Shown one piece after another: positions 23,221-33,594 of a stretch of DNA of 64,000 nucleotides. The stretch comes from Actinomycetes bacterium (lineage in GTDB: Bacteria > Actinomycetota > Actinomycetes > Mycobacteriales > Mycobacteriaceae): assembly GCA_023461275.1 (NCBI GenBank), contig JAEYMI010000038.1, positions 62,001 to 126,000 of the forward strand. Direction: 5' to 3'. Position 1 is the stretch's first letter. Each line of letters begins with the position of its first letter. The notes under the pieces were generated by a model. The model did not search any database. It was given only the letters and a program-made list of their open reading frames with translations, and had not been told where the DNA came from. The translations under genes were made by a program, and so were the position numbers.

Positions 23221-24416
23221 CCGGTTCGACGTGGGTCGACATTGTCGTGATCCTGTTGGCGCTGCTGGCCGCGGCGAGCGGCTACCGGCAGGGCGCGGTG
23301 GCCTCGACGCTGGCGTTCATCGGGGTGATGCTCGGTGCGGTGGCCGGCATTCTGCTTGCCCCGCACGTCATTTCACACTTCGATGACCGCACGGTGCGGC
23401 TGCTGGTGGGTATCGGTCTGCTGGCGGTGCTGGTCATCCTCGGCGAGGTGTCGGGCATGATGCTCGGGCGCGCGATGCGCAGCGGTATCCGGTCGCCGGG
23501 TGCCCGTCGGGCCGACAGCGTGATCGGGTCGATCGTGCAGGCCGTTGCGGTGCTCGTCGCCGCGTGGCTGCTGGCGATTCCGTTGAGCAGTTCGTCGCAG
23601 ACCGGGCTGGCAACGTCGGTGCGCGAGTCACGTGTTCTCGGCGGCGTCGACGCGCTGGCCCCACAGTGGCTGCGTGACCTGCCGAGCGACTTCAGTGCGC
23701 TGCTGGACAATTCGGGCCTGCCCGAGGTCATCGGGCCGTTCGGTCGGACGCCGGTATCCACCGTCGGACCTCCCGATGAGGCGGTGCTGGCGCTGCCCGC
23801 GGTGCAGCGTGCGCGGGCCAGTGTGGTCAAGATCGACGGCGTGGCACCGAGTTGCCGGCAGGCGTTGGAGGGCAGCGGGTTCGTGATCTCGCCCGAACGG
23901 GTGTTGACCAACGCACATGTGGTGGCCGGTACGCGCCGACTCGAGGTCACCGACGCCTCCGGTGACCAGCTCAACGCACGGGTGGTGCTGTTCGACAGCC
24001 GCACCGATATCGCGGTGCTCGACGTTCCCGGATTGTCCGCTCCGACACTGACGTTCGCCGATGCACCGGCCCGCAGCGGCGCCGACGCGGTGGCCCTCGG
24101 CTTTCCCGAGGCCGGCCCGTTCACCGCGAGTCCGGTGCGGATCCGCGACACCATCAACCTCTCCGGCCCCGACATCTACCAGACCGGTCAGGTGCTGCGC
24201 GAGGTCTACACCGTGCGCGGCACCATCCGGCAGGGCAATTCCGGTGGGCCGTTGATCAACTCCGACGGTCGCGCGCTCGGCGTGGTCTTCGGTGCCGCCG
24301 AGGACGCCAGCGATGACACCGGATTCGTGTTGACCGCCAAACAGGTTCAACCCGACATCACCGCATCCGAGGACCGCAACGCCCGGGTCAGCACCGGAAA
24401 CTGCGTGCACCCCTGA
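23217..24416 (+). CDS. marP: Membrane serine protease MarP (Rv3671c-type)
   Basis: A 399-residue protein with an N-terminal CvpA-like domain of four transmembrane helices (residues 1-125) and a C-terminal chymotrypsin-fold protease. The catalytic triad is visible: His in LTNAHVVAG (about 230), Asp in SRTDIAVLDV (about 263) and Ser in RQGNSGGPLINS (about 340). Cysteines in VAPSCRQALEGSG and in the extreme C-terminus STGNCVHP match the disulfide known to regulate mycobacterial MarP. In M. tuberculosis MarP supports acid resistance by processing a peptidoglycan hydrolase. A large inverted repeat follows the gene. Confidence 0.93.
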   Translation: MTGSTWVDIVVILLALLAAASGYRQGAVASTLAFIGVMLGAVAGILLAPHVISHFDDRTVRLLVGIGLLAVLVILGEVSGMMLGRAMRSGIRSPGARRADSVIGSIVQAVAVLVAAWLLAIPLSSSSQTGLATSVRESRVLGGVDALAPQWLRDLPSDFSALLDNSGLPEVIGPFGRTPVSTVGPPDEAVLALPAVQRARASVVKIDGVAPSCRQALEGSGFVISPERVLTNAHVVAGTRRLEVTDASGDQLNARVVLFDSRTDIAVLDVPGLSAPTLTFADAPARSGADAVALGFPEAGPFTASPVRIRDTINLSGPDIYQTGQVLREVYTVRGTIRQGNSGGPLINSDGRALGVVFGAAEDASDDTGFVLTAKQVQPDITASEDRNARVSTGNCVHP

Positions 24417-24437
24417 GTTGTTCGGCATCGCCCGAGC

Positions 24438-24513
24438 GAGGTTCTTCCGCGTCGAGTTCGATCGTCCGCGTCCTGCTGGTGCCGGATCGCCGAGTTCGAC
24501 GCGGAAGAACCTC
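24438..24513. terminator. Large inverted repeat between convergent marP and the epoxide hydrolase gene
   Basis: The 18-base arms GAGGTTCTTCCGCGTCGA (24438-24455) and TCGACGCGGAAGAACCTC (24496-24513) are perfect complements with a 40-base loop. The location between convergent genes suggests bidirectional termination. The following bases (24520-24585) are GGTGGC/GGCTCGG-rich low-complexity sequence. Confidence 0.65.
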
Positions 24514-24588
24514 AAGGGTGGCGGCTCGGTGGCCCGGTGGCGGCTCGGTGGCCCGGTGACGGCTCGGCGGCTCGGTGGCGCGCCCGCC

Positions 24589-25530
24589 TCAGGCGTCGTC
24601 GGCCAGCAGTTTGAGCAGGTGCTCGTTGACGCGGTCGGGTCGTTCCTGGTGGGCGAAGTGCCCGCTGCCCTCGATCTGCCAGTGATCCATGTGATCGGCC
24701 CAATGGTGGCTCGACTCCATCAGGGGCTCGAGGATGTAGGGGTCGTCGCGGCCGCGAAGTGCGAGGACCGGAATGTGCAGCCGCTTGTTCATCAGATCCA
24801 TGAACTTCATTCCGTCGGGCCGGAATTGGGAGCGGAACGCCCAGCGCTGATACTCCAGGCTGCTGTGCGCGACGTAGGGGATCTGGATGGCCGAGGAGTT
24901 GCGGTCGACCGCCTCGTCGAAGTCGTCGGAGCTCTGCCAGGCGGCGCCGGCGCGTGCGCGCATGAACTCTCCGATGAATGCGCCGTCGCGTCGGGTGAGC
25001 AGGTGTTCGGCTCGACGGGGCAGCTGATTGCGCAGGAAACCGCCCAGAAAAGCCGTGCGTTGCCCCTTGTTGCGCAACGCTTCTCGACGCAGCGCCCGTG
25101 GGTGCGGGGACGCGATGACGGCGATCTTGTTGACCGTCCGCGGATGCAGCGTCGCGGTCGCCCAGCACACCAGGCCACCGTCGGCGAACCCGACGAGGGT
25201 CGCCTCGGTGTGGCCGAGGGATCGGATCAGCCCGTTGGTGTCACCAGCCAGCGTCCACCCGTCGTAGCCGCGCGGCGGTTTGTCGGTGTCGCCGTAGCCG
25301 CGCAGGTCGATGGCCACCGCGCGGTAGCCGGCGTCGGTCAGCGCAACGATCTGGTGACGCCAGCTCCACCAGAACTCGCCGAAACCGTGCAGCAGCAACA
25401 CCAGTGGGCGTTCCGACGACGGCCGGGTATCGGACTCCACGGCGTGAAACCGTAGGCCGTTGGCCCGGACGTCGAAGTGATGCCACGAGCCCGGGATCCG
25501 CACACTCGACGGATCTGGTGGCTCGGCCAA
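24589..25530 (-). CDS. ephE: Epoxide hydrolase-like alpha/beta hydrolase (EphE/Rv3670-type)
   Basis: A 313-residue alpha/beta hydrolase. HGFGEFWWSWR is the HGxP-like oxyanion region. The nucleophile elbow LVGFADGGLVCW (G-F-A-D-G-G) has Asp as nucleophile, the hallmark of epoxide hydrolases. The cap follows, and the C-terminal His is in IEGSGHFAHQERPDRVNEHLL. I chose TTG at 25530, three bases after the upstream stop, because the resulting N-terminus (LAEPPDPSSVRIPG) has the length remembered for Rv3670; GTG at 25503 is the alternative. The gene is coupled to the holin-family gene upstream. Confidence 0.85.
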   Translation of the reverse strand: MAEPPDPSSVRIPGSWHHFDVRANGLRFHAVESDTRPSSERPLVLLLHGFGEFWWSWRHQIVALTDAGYRAVAIDLRGYGDTDKPPRGYDGWTLAGDTNGLIRSLGHTEATLVGFADGGLVCWATATLHPRTVNKIAVIASPHPRALRREALRNKGQRTAFLGGFLRNQLPRRAEHLLTRRDGAFIGEFMRARAGAAWQSSDDFDEAVDRNSSAIQIPYVAHSSLEYQRWAFRSQFRPDGMKFMDLMNKRLHIPVLALRGRDDPYILEPLMESSHHWADHMDHWQIEGSGHFAHQERPDRVNEHLLKLLADDA

Positions 25531-25532
25531 GG

Positions 25533-26063
25533 TCAGCCCCGGGATGGGTCGCGTGCCGGCGGGATCGCCGGATGCGACGGTCCGGTCAGACCCGGCGTCG
25601 CGGCGGTGTGCTTGCCGGGCAGCACGGTCTGGACCTCTTTGACGCTCTCGATCGTCTTCTTGGGGCCTCGCACCCGTTTGAAGATGATGTAGCCGACGAA
25701 GGCCAGCGCCGCGGTGATCAGCAGCAGCAACAGGAACACGATGCCGAATGCGGCCCAGCGCGGCAGCCATTCGTCGAGCAATTCCGCGAGGAAGAAGAAA
25801 AAGAAGAAGCTCGAGTACAGCAGCATCACGCCGGCGACGATCAGCAACGCGCTACCCGCGCCGGCCTTCTTGGCCTCGGTCACCACTTCGGTCTTGGCGA
25901 GGGCGACCTCGGACCGGAACAGCGTCGACACGCTGGCAGTCGCGTCTTTGACGAGTGCACCGATGCTGGGTTCGCCACCGACGCCGATATTCGGGTCGGA
26001 CAGCGGGATCGACGGCACCGATTGGTTCGGTCGATCGGGCAGGCCGTGGTCGTTGCGGCTCAC
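25533..26063 (-). CDS. Phage holin family / DUF1469-type membrane protein (Rv3669-like)
   Basis: A 176-residue integral membrane protein. The region PSIGALVKDATASVSTLFRSEVALAKTEVVTEAKKAGAGSALLIVAGVMLLYSSFFFFFFLAELLDEWLP, followed by a second hydrophobic helix, is typical of the actinobacterial phage-holin-family (DUF1469) proteins. An unusual run of phenylalanines lies in the first transmembrane segment. The GTG start at 26063 has GGAGG seven bases upstream. It is not a phage gene here: the position between acs and ephE matches the chromosomal Rv3669. The molecular role is unknown. Confidence 0.8.
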   Translation of the reverse strand: MSRNDHGLPDRPNQSVPSIPLSDPNIGVGGEPSIGALVKDATASVSTLFRSEVALAKTEVVTEAKKAGAGSALLIVAGVMLLYSSFFFFFFLAELLDEWLPRWAAFGIVFLLLLLITAALAFVGYIIFKRVRGPKKTIESVKEVQTVLPGKHTAATPGLTGPSHPAIPPARDPSRG

Positions 26064-26091
26064 TGAGGTCCTCCGTCTCTGCGTATGAGCC

Positions 26092-26709
26092 TTATGTTGC
26101 CATGCGTCGCGCACTCTCGACGACGAGGATGTTGGGGACCCAGCACAACCAGGCAACAATCGGATAGACGACGCCGAATCCGGCGCCGGAGATCGCCATC
26201 GCGAGCGGCAGTTCCAGCCGCAGGGTGACACCGGCAAACACCAGTGCCGCCGAACGGGCAGCCCATCGGCGATGGTCGGTTGTGCGGCCCGAGCGTGCCG
26301 CGACGACTGCTGCGACCGTGGTGGTCACCCACGCCACGGCCAGGGTGAAGAAGCCCGCGCCGGCCACCAGGCCGTTGTCGGTGGTCAATGCAGCCAGTGC
26401 CCCGAAGACCCCGCCCACGACCGCACATGCCGCATAGACCCGGCCGGTCATCCGGTGCACGCGACGATGTCGATTGCGGACGGACGACGAGAGTTGCATC
26501 GGCATCAGGACCAAAGCGAACGCCGCGAACGCCACGTGTATCCACACGAAGAGTTGCTCGTGGTTGGCGGCCACTTCGTCGGGGAGAAACCGCAATCCCG
26601 ACCCCAGCACCAGTGCGGCGTAACCCGACACCAGCACTGTGCCGACGGTGACGGCGCCCAGCCACCACCGGCGTCGGCTGGGTGCTCGACGGATCTCCGT
26701 AGCTGCCAT
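26092..26709 (-). CDS. DUF2306 membrane protein
   Basis: A 205-residue polytopic membrane protein with about six helices. Family signs are NHEQLFVWIHVAFAAFALVLMPMQLSSSVRNRHRRVHRMTGRVYAACAVVGGVFG and SGRTTDHRRWAARSAALVFAGVTLRLELPL, both with conserved His residues. The start at MAATEIRR was preferred; an in-frame ATG 36 bases upstream exists. DUF2306 proteins have no established function. The gene is absent at this position in my memory of the mycobacterial order, so it may be an insertion between acs and the holin-family gene. Confidence 0.8.
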   Translation of the reverse strand: MAATEIRRAPSRRRWWLGAVTVGTVLVSGYAALVLGSGLRFLPDEVAANHEQLFVWIHVAFAAFALVLMPMQLSSSVRNRHRRVHRMTGRVYAACAVVGGVFGALAALTTDNGLVAGAGFFTLAVAWVTTTVAAVVAARSGRTTDHRRWAARSAALVFAGVTLRLELPLAMAISGAGFGVVYPIVAWLCWVPNILVVESARRMAT

Positions 26710-26790
26710 GGGTCCAGCGTGAGCGCCCACGGCGGGCGAGAACACCGGGGCCGACCCGGATTTCGGCCTGAAGTCGACCCCGATGCCCGC

Positions 26791-28767
<1,977 letters not shown>

Positions 28768-28801
28768 CGGGGGATACAGCCTTTCGGTCGTGAGTTGCTC
28801 G

Positions 28802-28826
28802 TACGTGAGGTTGTCCTACGTGAGGT
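28802..28826. repeat. Direct repeat TACGTGAGGT in the acs promoter
   Basis: TACGTGAGGT occurs at 28802-28811 and 28817-28826, a 15-base period. It lies between the Crp site and the acs start codon. It may be a regulator half-site pair or a small duplication. Confidence 0.4.
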
Positions 28827-28846
28827 GCTCAGTACTGGGCCTTTAT

Positions 28847-28862
28847 TGTGAGGGTAGTCACG
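28847..28862. promoter_or_regulatory. Crp-binding site upstream of acs
   Basis: TGTGA-GGGTAG-TCACG matches TGTGA-N6-TCACA at nine of ten defined positions. It is centred about 88 bases upstream of the acs ATG. Confidence 0.7.
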
Positions 28863-28988
28863 TTGGAAAATCGTTGCAGGTGCCGGTCGGTGGACCGGCA
28901 GGTGCACGCGACGAATGGCGTGGATCGCGCGAGGAGTGGTCGTTGGGCCTGCACTTGCCGGTCTGAACGGTCGCTATCGTGAACGGTC

Positions 28989-29744
28989 GTGACTACCGAT
29001 CCGCTGGCGCCACTGATCGACCTGCCCGGGGTACGTGAGGCGGCCGACGAAGCGCGTGATGCGCTGGCCGCCGTTCACCGTCATCCTGCCAATCTGCGCG
29101 GCTGGGATAAGACGGCCACCGAGGCGTCGTGGCGTGCGGGGCGGTCGTCGGCGGCGATCGACGGTGGCAGCGTCGAACTGCGCCGGGACGGCGACTTCGA
29201 CGATCCGGTGCTGGCCGGGGCGATGCGCGTTGCGCAAGCCCTCGACGGATCGGCCGCCGATCAGTTGACCGCGGTGTTCCGCCGGGCCCCGGCGCAGGCC
29301 TTCGCCCGGCTGCACATGCTCGCCGCCAGCGACCTCGTCGACGATCCCGACGAGCTCGGCCGGCCACGCTCGGGACCCGATGTCGGGTCCCGGCTGGATC
29401 TGCTCGCACAGCTCATCACCGGTGCGACGTCGGCGCCCGCGCCGGTCCTCGCGGCCGTGGTGCACGGCGAATTGCTCTCGGTGGCAGCGTTTTCCACCGC
29501 GAACGGAGTGGTTGCACGTGGTTCGGCCCGGCTGGTGACGTTGGCGTCGGGGCTCGACCCGCATGGCCTGGGAGTCCCGGAAGTGCACTGGCTCAAACGA
29601 TCCGACGACTACCGACGCCTCGCCGCGGGGTTCTCGTCCGGTACGCCCGAGGGCTTGGCGGAGTGGATCATCTTCTGCTGCGCTGCACTGACTTCGGGTG
29701 CGGCAGAAGCGAAGTCGATTGCCGACGCCGCTCGGGCGGGCTGA
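28989..29744 (+). CDS. Conserved protein (Rv3662c-like)
   Basis: A 251-residue soluble protein starting with GTG. The segment WRAGRSSAAIDGGSVELRRDGDFDDPVLAGAMRVAQAL resembles the N-terminal part of Fic-domain proteins, but the Fic core motif HPFxxGNGR is not visible, so an AMPylation function should not be assumed. The gene is in the place of Rv3662c, divergent from acs. A GC-rich hairpin at 29878-29914 probably ends it. Function is unknown. Confidence 0.75.
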   Translation: MTTDPLAPLIDLPGVREAADEARDALAAVHRHPANLRGWDKTATEASWRAGRSSAAIDGGSVELRRDGDFDDPVLAGAMRVAQALDGSAADQLTAVFRRAPAQAFARLHMLAASDLVDDPDELGRPRSGPDVGSRLDLLAQLITGATSAPAPVLAAVVHGELLSVAAFSTANGVVARGSARLVTLASGLDPHGLGVPEVHWLKRSDDYRRLAAGFSSGTPEGLAEWIIFCCAALTSGAAEAKSIADAARAG

Positions 29745-30273
29745 GAGCAATCCTGCCCCGTCGCGTCTGCTGGTCGGAAATGCGCCCGGGTGCGGGTAGC
29801 GGTTGACGTGGTGGTTGTGGTGTCGCGCTGGTGGGCGCTTTTCCGACGCCAGAAACTCCGACGCCGGACATAGCACTGCGGGCGGCCGATCATCTTTCGA
29901 TGGTCGCCGCCCGCGTAGCACGGGCCCAAGTTACCAAGCGTGCTCGGTGGGTTGTGTTAGCCGCCTCGGCGAGGGATCGTGCCTGACATTCGGTCACGTT
30001 TCGAATGGGACAGGCGCTCCGAATGAGGGCCGTCAAGTGATCGTACGCATCAGTCACAATGTCGCAGGCGCACAACGCTTTTGCCATATGCGGCGCGCTC
30101 CGCGTGGGTGCTTGCCGCCCGTGCTGGGAAGTGCTCGGCTGGGGATTCGATCCTTCTCTTCCGGGTCGAACGTTGCCTTCCGAGGTTTTCCGTATCTCTG
30201 TTTCTACACCCACTTCCCAGAGACATCAAGGGGTCTGGCGCAACAACTTTCGAGCCGTGTCGTCGTGCCGCGT
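29745..30273. other. Intergenic region without a convincing gene
   Basis: About 530 bases. The left part holds a hairpin at 29878-29914. A 107-codon frame on the minus strand (29890-30213) has no recognisable domain and a composition unlike neighbouring proteins, so I do not call it. The rest shows no RNA gene or repeat that I can support. Confidence 0.5.
29878..29914 (+). terminator. GC-rich hairpin after the Rv3662c-like gene
   Basis: GCGGGCGGC (29878-29886) pairs with GCCGCCCGC (29906-29914) around a 19-base loop that has its own partial pairing. Confidence 0.6.
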
Positions 30274-30933
30274 TCATCGGCATGCACCCCACATCCCCAC
30301 CCCGCGTTGTTGTGCCGAGGACTGCGTCTCGGCCAGGAACTGATAGTGAGTTACGTTGGGCCACACTCGAATTGCTTCGCCGTCGCCGGCCGCAACCAGC
30401 TCGTACTCGACGAAGCGACCGTCGGCGGTCCAGAGATTGAACAGGCGCCGGCCGTAGTCATCCCAGGAATCCCGGTCCGGCGCTGCCCAGAAGCGCGAAC
30501 CGGTCGGGAGTATCTGCATCAGGTGATCACGTGCCTGCTCCGCCCAGCACTGCTTCTTGTCGCGTTCGGGCGTGTTCACGCCGACGAGCCGAATCCTGAT
30601 CGGCCGGTCGGTGGTGACGACCTGGTTGGGGCTGACCATCCTCGCCTGTACGGTGTCGCCGTCGTAGGTGTAGGTGAGCACCATCTCGAAGGCGTCGGCC
30701 GGCCTGGTGGGGATCTGGGCGGGAGCGCCGGGCGCTGTAGCCGTCGCCGCGGCAGTGGCGGCTGAGGTGCCGGCCGGGGGTCTCGTCGTGGAAATGCGTC
30801 CGGTGGTGGGGGTGGCGCCGGTGCCGGGGCCCGATTCGTCGTCGCTATGGAAGTTCGGAGCGACAAACCAGACGAATGTGACGACGGACACGGCAATCGC
30901 CACTCCGATCAAGAGCTTCGCAGCGCGCCGCAT
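30274..30933 (-). CDS. Membrane-anchored thermonuclease-like (SNase-fold) protein
   Basis: A 219-residue protein. A transmembrane anchor (KLLIGVAIAVSVVTFVWFVAP, about residues 6-26) is followed by a Thr/Ala/Pro-rich linker and a staphylococcal-nuclease fold. Matches to the active site are YTYDGDTVQ, the Arg and Glu of RIRLVGVNTPE, and the Arg of DDYGRRLFNLW. The C-terminus QFLAETQSSAQQRGVGMWGAC is typical. It probably acts outside the membrane on DNA or RNA. The start MRRAAKLL was preferred over a longer frame that extends toward the 6C RNA region. Confidence 0.82.
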   Translation of the reverse strand: MRRAAKLLIGVAIAVSVVTFVWFVAPNFHSDDESGPGTGATPTTGRISTTRPPAGTSAATAAATATAPGAPAQIPTRPADAFEMVLTYTYDGDTVQARMVSPNQVVTTDRPIRIRLVGVNTPERDKKQCWAEQARDHLMQILPTGSRFWAAPDRDSWDDYGRRLFNLWTADGRFVEYELVAAGDGEAIRVWPNVTHYQFLAETQSSAQQRGVGMWGACR

Positions 30934-31135
30934 AGGGCGATGATTCCTCACCGGTCGTGACCAACGGCGGACCGTTAGATAACAAAAGTGACACAGGACA
31001 CAGACCGAGTGCTTGTTCTGTCCGGTCTGACAGGGGGAGTCCAGCCCCATCGACAAGCGCTACTTGTGGTACTCCCGAGTAACAAAACCGCTGGTAACGA
31101 TATGGAAACGCGCCACAGATTCTCCATTTCCAGGG

Positions 31136-31165
31136 TTGCATCACTCAGAAATCCGTGTGTATAGT
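31136..31165 (+). promoter_or_regulatory. Promoter of the 6C RNA
   Basis: TTGCAT (31136-31141) and TATAGT (31160-31165) are separated by 18 bases. Initiation near 31172 would give a transcript of about 95 bases ending after the second hairpin. Confidence 0.65.
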
Positions 31166-31171
31166 TCTAGT

Positions 31172-31268
31172 TACCCGGTTCACACCGGTGCCTTTCAGCC
31201 CGACCCCCCGGGGCTGAAACGCGACGACCCCGGCCTCCTCCCCCCCTGGCCGGGGTCGTCCTCTATCT
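31172..31268 (+). ncRNA. 6C small RNA
   Basis: Two adjacent hairpins match the actinobacterial 6C RNA motif, whose loops each carry at least six cytosines. Hairpin 1 is TTTCAGCCC (31193-31201) paired with GGGCTGAAA (31211-31219), with CCCCCC in the loop. Hairpin 2 is GACGACCCCGGCC (31223-31235) paired with GGCCGGGGTCGTC (31248-31260), with a run of seven Cs in the loop, and it serves as terminator. In M. tuberculosis the 6C RNA (B11) lies next to the Rv3660c septum-site gene, and here the Rv3660c-like gene is about 1.3 kb downstream. The C-rich loops are thought to pair with G-rich sites near mRNA starts. The 5' end is estimated from the promoter. Confidence 0.85.
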
Positions 31269-31343
31269 TGGGCTAGGTTGCTGCAAAGCGTGACCGGATT
31301 CACCGGAGGATTTTCACGGTGATGTCGCCACATCGCTCAGCAA

Positions 31344-31375
31344 TGCTCGTCGGTATTCGTGCTCGTCGGTATTCG
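31344..31375. repeat. 16-base tandem duplication upstream of the lipase
   Basis: TGCTCGTCGGTATTCG is present twice in tandem (31344-31359 and 31360-31375). It lies just before the lipase start and supports choosing the downstream ATG at 31404 as the real start. Confidence 0.6.
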
Positions 31376-31403
31376 TGCTTTGACGAATCAAATGGGGTGG
31401 GCC

Positions 31404-32357
31404 ATGTCACGAAGTCATAGTTTTCGGGTCTGGATCGGACTAGTCGCAGCGTTCAGCGCTCTGTTCGCATCATTGACGACGGGCGCGCCGGCGTCGGCTC
31501 GACCACTCGCCGAGCCATATGACTTCTTCTCCGGTATCCCCGCCGAACTCTCCCATCCCGGCGGCTCGCTTCCGGGTACCAACAACTTCTCGTGCCGGCC
31601 GGGCGTCGCCCACCCGCGGCCGATCATCCTGGTGCACGGCACCGGCGGCTCGCGGCAGACCAACTGGGGAACCTACGCCCCGGTGCTCGCCAACCGCGGC
31701 TACTGCGTCTTCGCGCTGACCTACGGTGCGTTGCCCGGTGCATGGCCGCTGTCGGCGATCGGCGGAATGGGCAGAATCGAAAGCAGCGCAATGCAATTGG
31801 CGCGTTTTGTGGACCAGGTCCGGGCGGCCACCGGCGCGCGCACGGTGGATATCGTCGGCCACTCGCAGGGCACCTTCATGGCTGCCTACTACCTCAAGGG
31901 ACTGGGCGGCGCGGCCAAGGTGACCAACTACGTGTCGCTGGCGCCGCTGTGGCGCGGCAGCAACGCGGTCGGCACCGACGGCCTACCGCCGGTCTATCGA
32001 CAACTCCTCAACGACGGAGAGCTGCCGGTGTGCGCGGCGTGCGGGCAGCAGGCGCCCGACTCGCCGATCGGAAAGGTCGTCTGGCGCGGCGGCAGCCCCT
32101 ACGTCGACGAAGTGCAGTACACCAACATCTCCACGCGCTACGACCAGCTGGTGGTGCCCTACACCAGCGGTCAGGTCGCCGGCCGTCGCGGACAGCACGT
32201 CACCAACATCGTCGTGCAGGACCGCTGCGCGGCCGACCACAGCGACCACCTGGCGATCGCCGGGTCACGACGCGCGGCCTACCTGGTGCTCAATGCGCTC
32301 GACCCGCAGCATCGAGTTCGCGTCCCGTGCGAGAGCGTGTCGCCGGCCGCAGGCTGA
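31404..32357 (+). CDS. Secreted triacylglycerol lipase/esterase (lipase class 2 type)
   Basis: A 317-residue exported alpha/beta hydrolase. The signal peptide is MSRSHSFRVWIGLVAAFSALFASLTTGAPASA with a likely cleavage at ASA near residue 32. The oxyanion region is PIILVHGTGGSRQTNWGTYAP and the nucleophile elbow is VDIVGHSQGTFMAAYYL. The C-terminal catalytic His is in RCAADHSDHLAIAGS. Four or more cysteines (FSCRPG, RGYCVF, PVCAACG, DRCAAD) suggest extracellular disulfides. Family members hydrolyse short- or long-chain esters. An upstream in-frame TTG/GTG start is possible but would lack a signal peptide at the N-terminus. Confidence 0.9.
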   Translation: MSRSHSFRVWIGLVAAFSALFASLTTGAPASARPLAEPYDFFSGIPAELSHPGGSLPGTNNFSCRPGVAHPRPIILVHGTGGSRQTNWGTYAPVLANRGYCVFALTYGALPGAWPLSAIGGMGRIESSAMQLARFVDQVRAATGARTVDIVGHSQGTFMAAYYLKGLGGAAKVTNYVSLAPLWRGSNAVGTDGLPPVYRQLLNDGELPVCAACGQQAPDSPIGKVVWRGGSPYVDEVQYTNISTRYDQLVVPYTSGQVAGRRGQHVTNIVVQDRCAADHSDHLAIAGSRRAAYLVLNALDPQHRVRVPCESVSPAAG

Positions 32358-32413
32358 GGGGCTGAGGGGCTGACGGCTTGGGGTTGAGGGCTTGCGGTTG
32401 AGGGCTTGGGGCG
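32350..32413. repeat. Short tandem repeats after the lipase
   Basis: GGCTGAGG repeats are followed by three copies of a unit near GGCTTGGGGTTGAG (third copy degenerate). No open frame uses them. A likely slippage-prone spacer. Confidence 0.5.
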
Positions 32414-32523
32414 ACGGACGCTCCCGGACATCCACCCGCCGGCTATCCACAGGCAGCCGGGTTGTCCCCAGATGGCGGTGGTAGCGGCCGGATCGGCGTT
32501 GAGAGCGCCCGGCGGCGGGCACG

Positions 32524-33594
32524 ATGCTGGTCATGCCCGACGAACTACTGGCGTTGATCAGCGCCGACCTGCAGGACGACGTCGCGCGGTGTGCCGCGGC
32601 AGCCGGCTATCGCCTGGTGCTCGGCGACGCGCGGGATTGTCGGCGCGAGTGGCTTCGGGCGCGGGCCGTGGTTGCCGACCCCGACGCGGTCCGGCGCCTC
32701 GTCGAAGTTCATCCACCGCGCCGCGACGGGCTGGTGATCGTCAGCGACCGCGAACCGCCGCCGGACGTGTGGCGGTGCGCACTGGATCTCGGTGCCGATC
32801 ACGCGGCGGTCCTCCCGGCGGACGAGTCACGACTCGTCGGATCGCTGAGCGGCTTTCGTACCCCGCGACGCCATCCCGCGGGCGCGGTCGCGGTGATCGG
32901 CGGGCATGGGGGAGCAGGCACGACGACGCTGGCCGCCGCGCTCGCGTTGACTGCGGTGGACCACGGTGAACGAGTCCTGCTGCTCGACGTCGACAACCTC
33001 GGCGCCGGAATCGATCTGACCCTCGGCATCGAAGACCGGCCGGGCCTGCGGTGGCAAGATCTGTCGCTCGAATCGGGAACGGTCAGCGGACCGGCACTGC
33101 ATGAGGCACTCCCGCGAGTCAATGATCGGCTGTCGGTGCTGGCACCGCGGCGCGAGGACACCCGCGCGATACGCGCCGATGCGGTCGCCGCCACCATCGA
33201 CGCCGGCCGCGCCAACGGCGACGTCGTCATCGTCGACACACCACGCGGTGACCCCGGCATCGCCCGGGTCGTCGTCGACTCCGTAGACGTGGTCGCGGTG
33301 CTCACGTGTGCGACCGTATCCTGTTGTGCAGCAACACGTAACACAGTAAACCGAGTGATCGGCGAGGCCACCGATGCGGCGCTGGTGATCCGCGGACCGG
33401 CACCGAGCGGTTTGCGTGGCGCCGAGATCGCCGCCACCGTCGGACTTCGGCTGCTCGCGAGCTACCGGACCGATGGCCGGATGCCGGCCCGCCTCGATGC
33501 CGGTCGCCTGACGGTCCCGGGGCGCAGTTCGCTGGGCAAGGCGGCGGCCGCGCTGTGCCGGCACGTGATCGTCGGTGATCGGATGGCGTCGTGA
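32524..33594 (+). CDS. TadZ/CpaE-like septum-site protein Ssd (Rv3660c-type)
   Basis: A 356-residue MinD/ParA-like protein that begins the Tad locus. An N-terminal receiver-like region is followed by a P-loop near residues 123-137, VIGGHGGAGTTTLAAALAL, in which the Lys of the normal deviant Walker A (KGGxGKT) is absent. The switch region VLLLDVDNLGAGIDLTLGIEDRPGLRWQDL is recognisable. Rv3660c has been reported to affect septum formation, while CpaE/TadZ proteins place the Tad pilus machine at the pole. The stop overlaps the TadA start by four bases. Confidence 0.88.
   Translation: MLVMPDELLALISADLQDDVARCAAAAGYRLVLGDARDCRREWLRARAVVADPDAVRRLVEVHPPRRDGLVIVSDREPPPDVWRCALDLGADHAAVLPADESRLVGSLSGFRTPRRHPAGAVAVIGGHGGAGTTTLAAALALTAVDHGERVLLLDVDNLGAGIDLTLGIEDRPGLRWQDLSLESGTVSGPALHEALPRVNDRLSVLAPRREDTRAIRADAVAATIDAGRANGDVVIVDTPRGDPGIARVVVDSVDVVAVLTCATVSCCAATRNTVNRVIGEATDAALVIRGPAPSGLRGAEIAATVGLRLLASYRTDGRMPARLDAGRLTVPGRSSLGKAAAALCRHVIVGDRMAS

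Noticed and set aside
25533..26063. Holin-family protein as sign of a second prophage
   Set aside because: The gene lies in conserved chromosomal order between acs and ephE (Rv3669 position) with no phage genes nearby.
29890..30213. A 107-codon minus-strand frame after the nuclease-like gene
   Set aside because: No recognisable domain, no convincing ribosome site, and a residue composition unlike the neighbouring genes.
29803..30765. A long plus-strand frame across the nuclease-like gene
   Set aside because: It is antisense to the nuclease-like gene and has no domain; GC-rich shadow frame.
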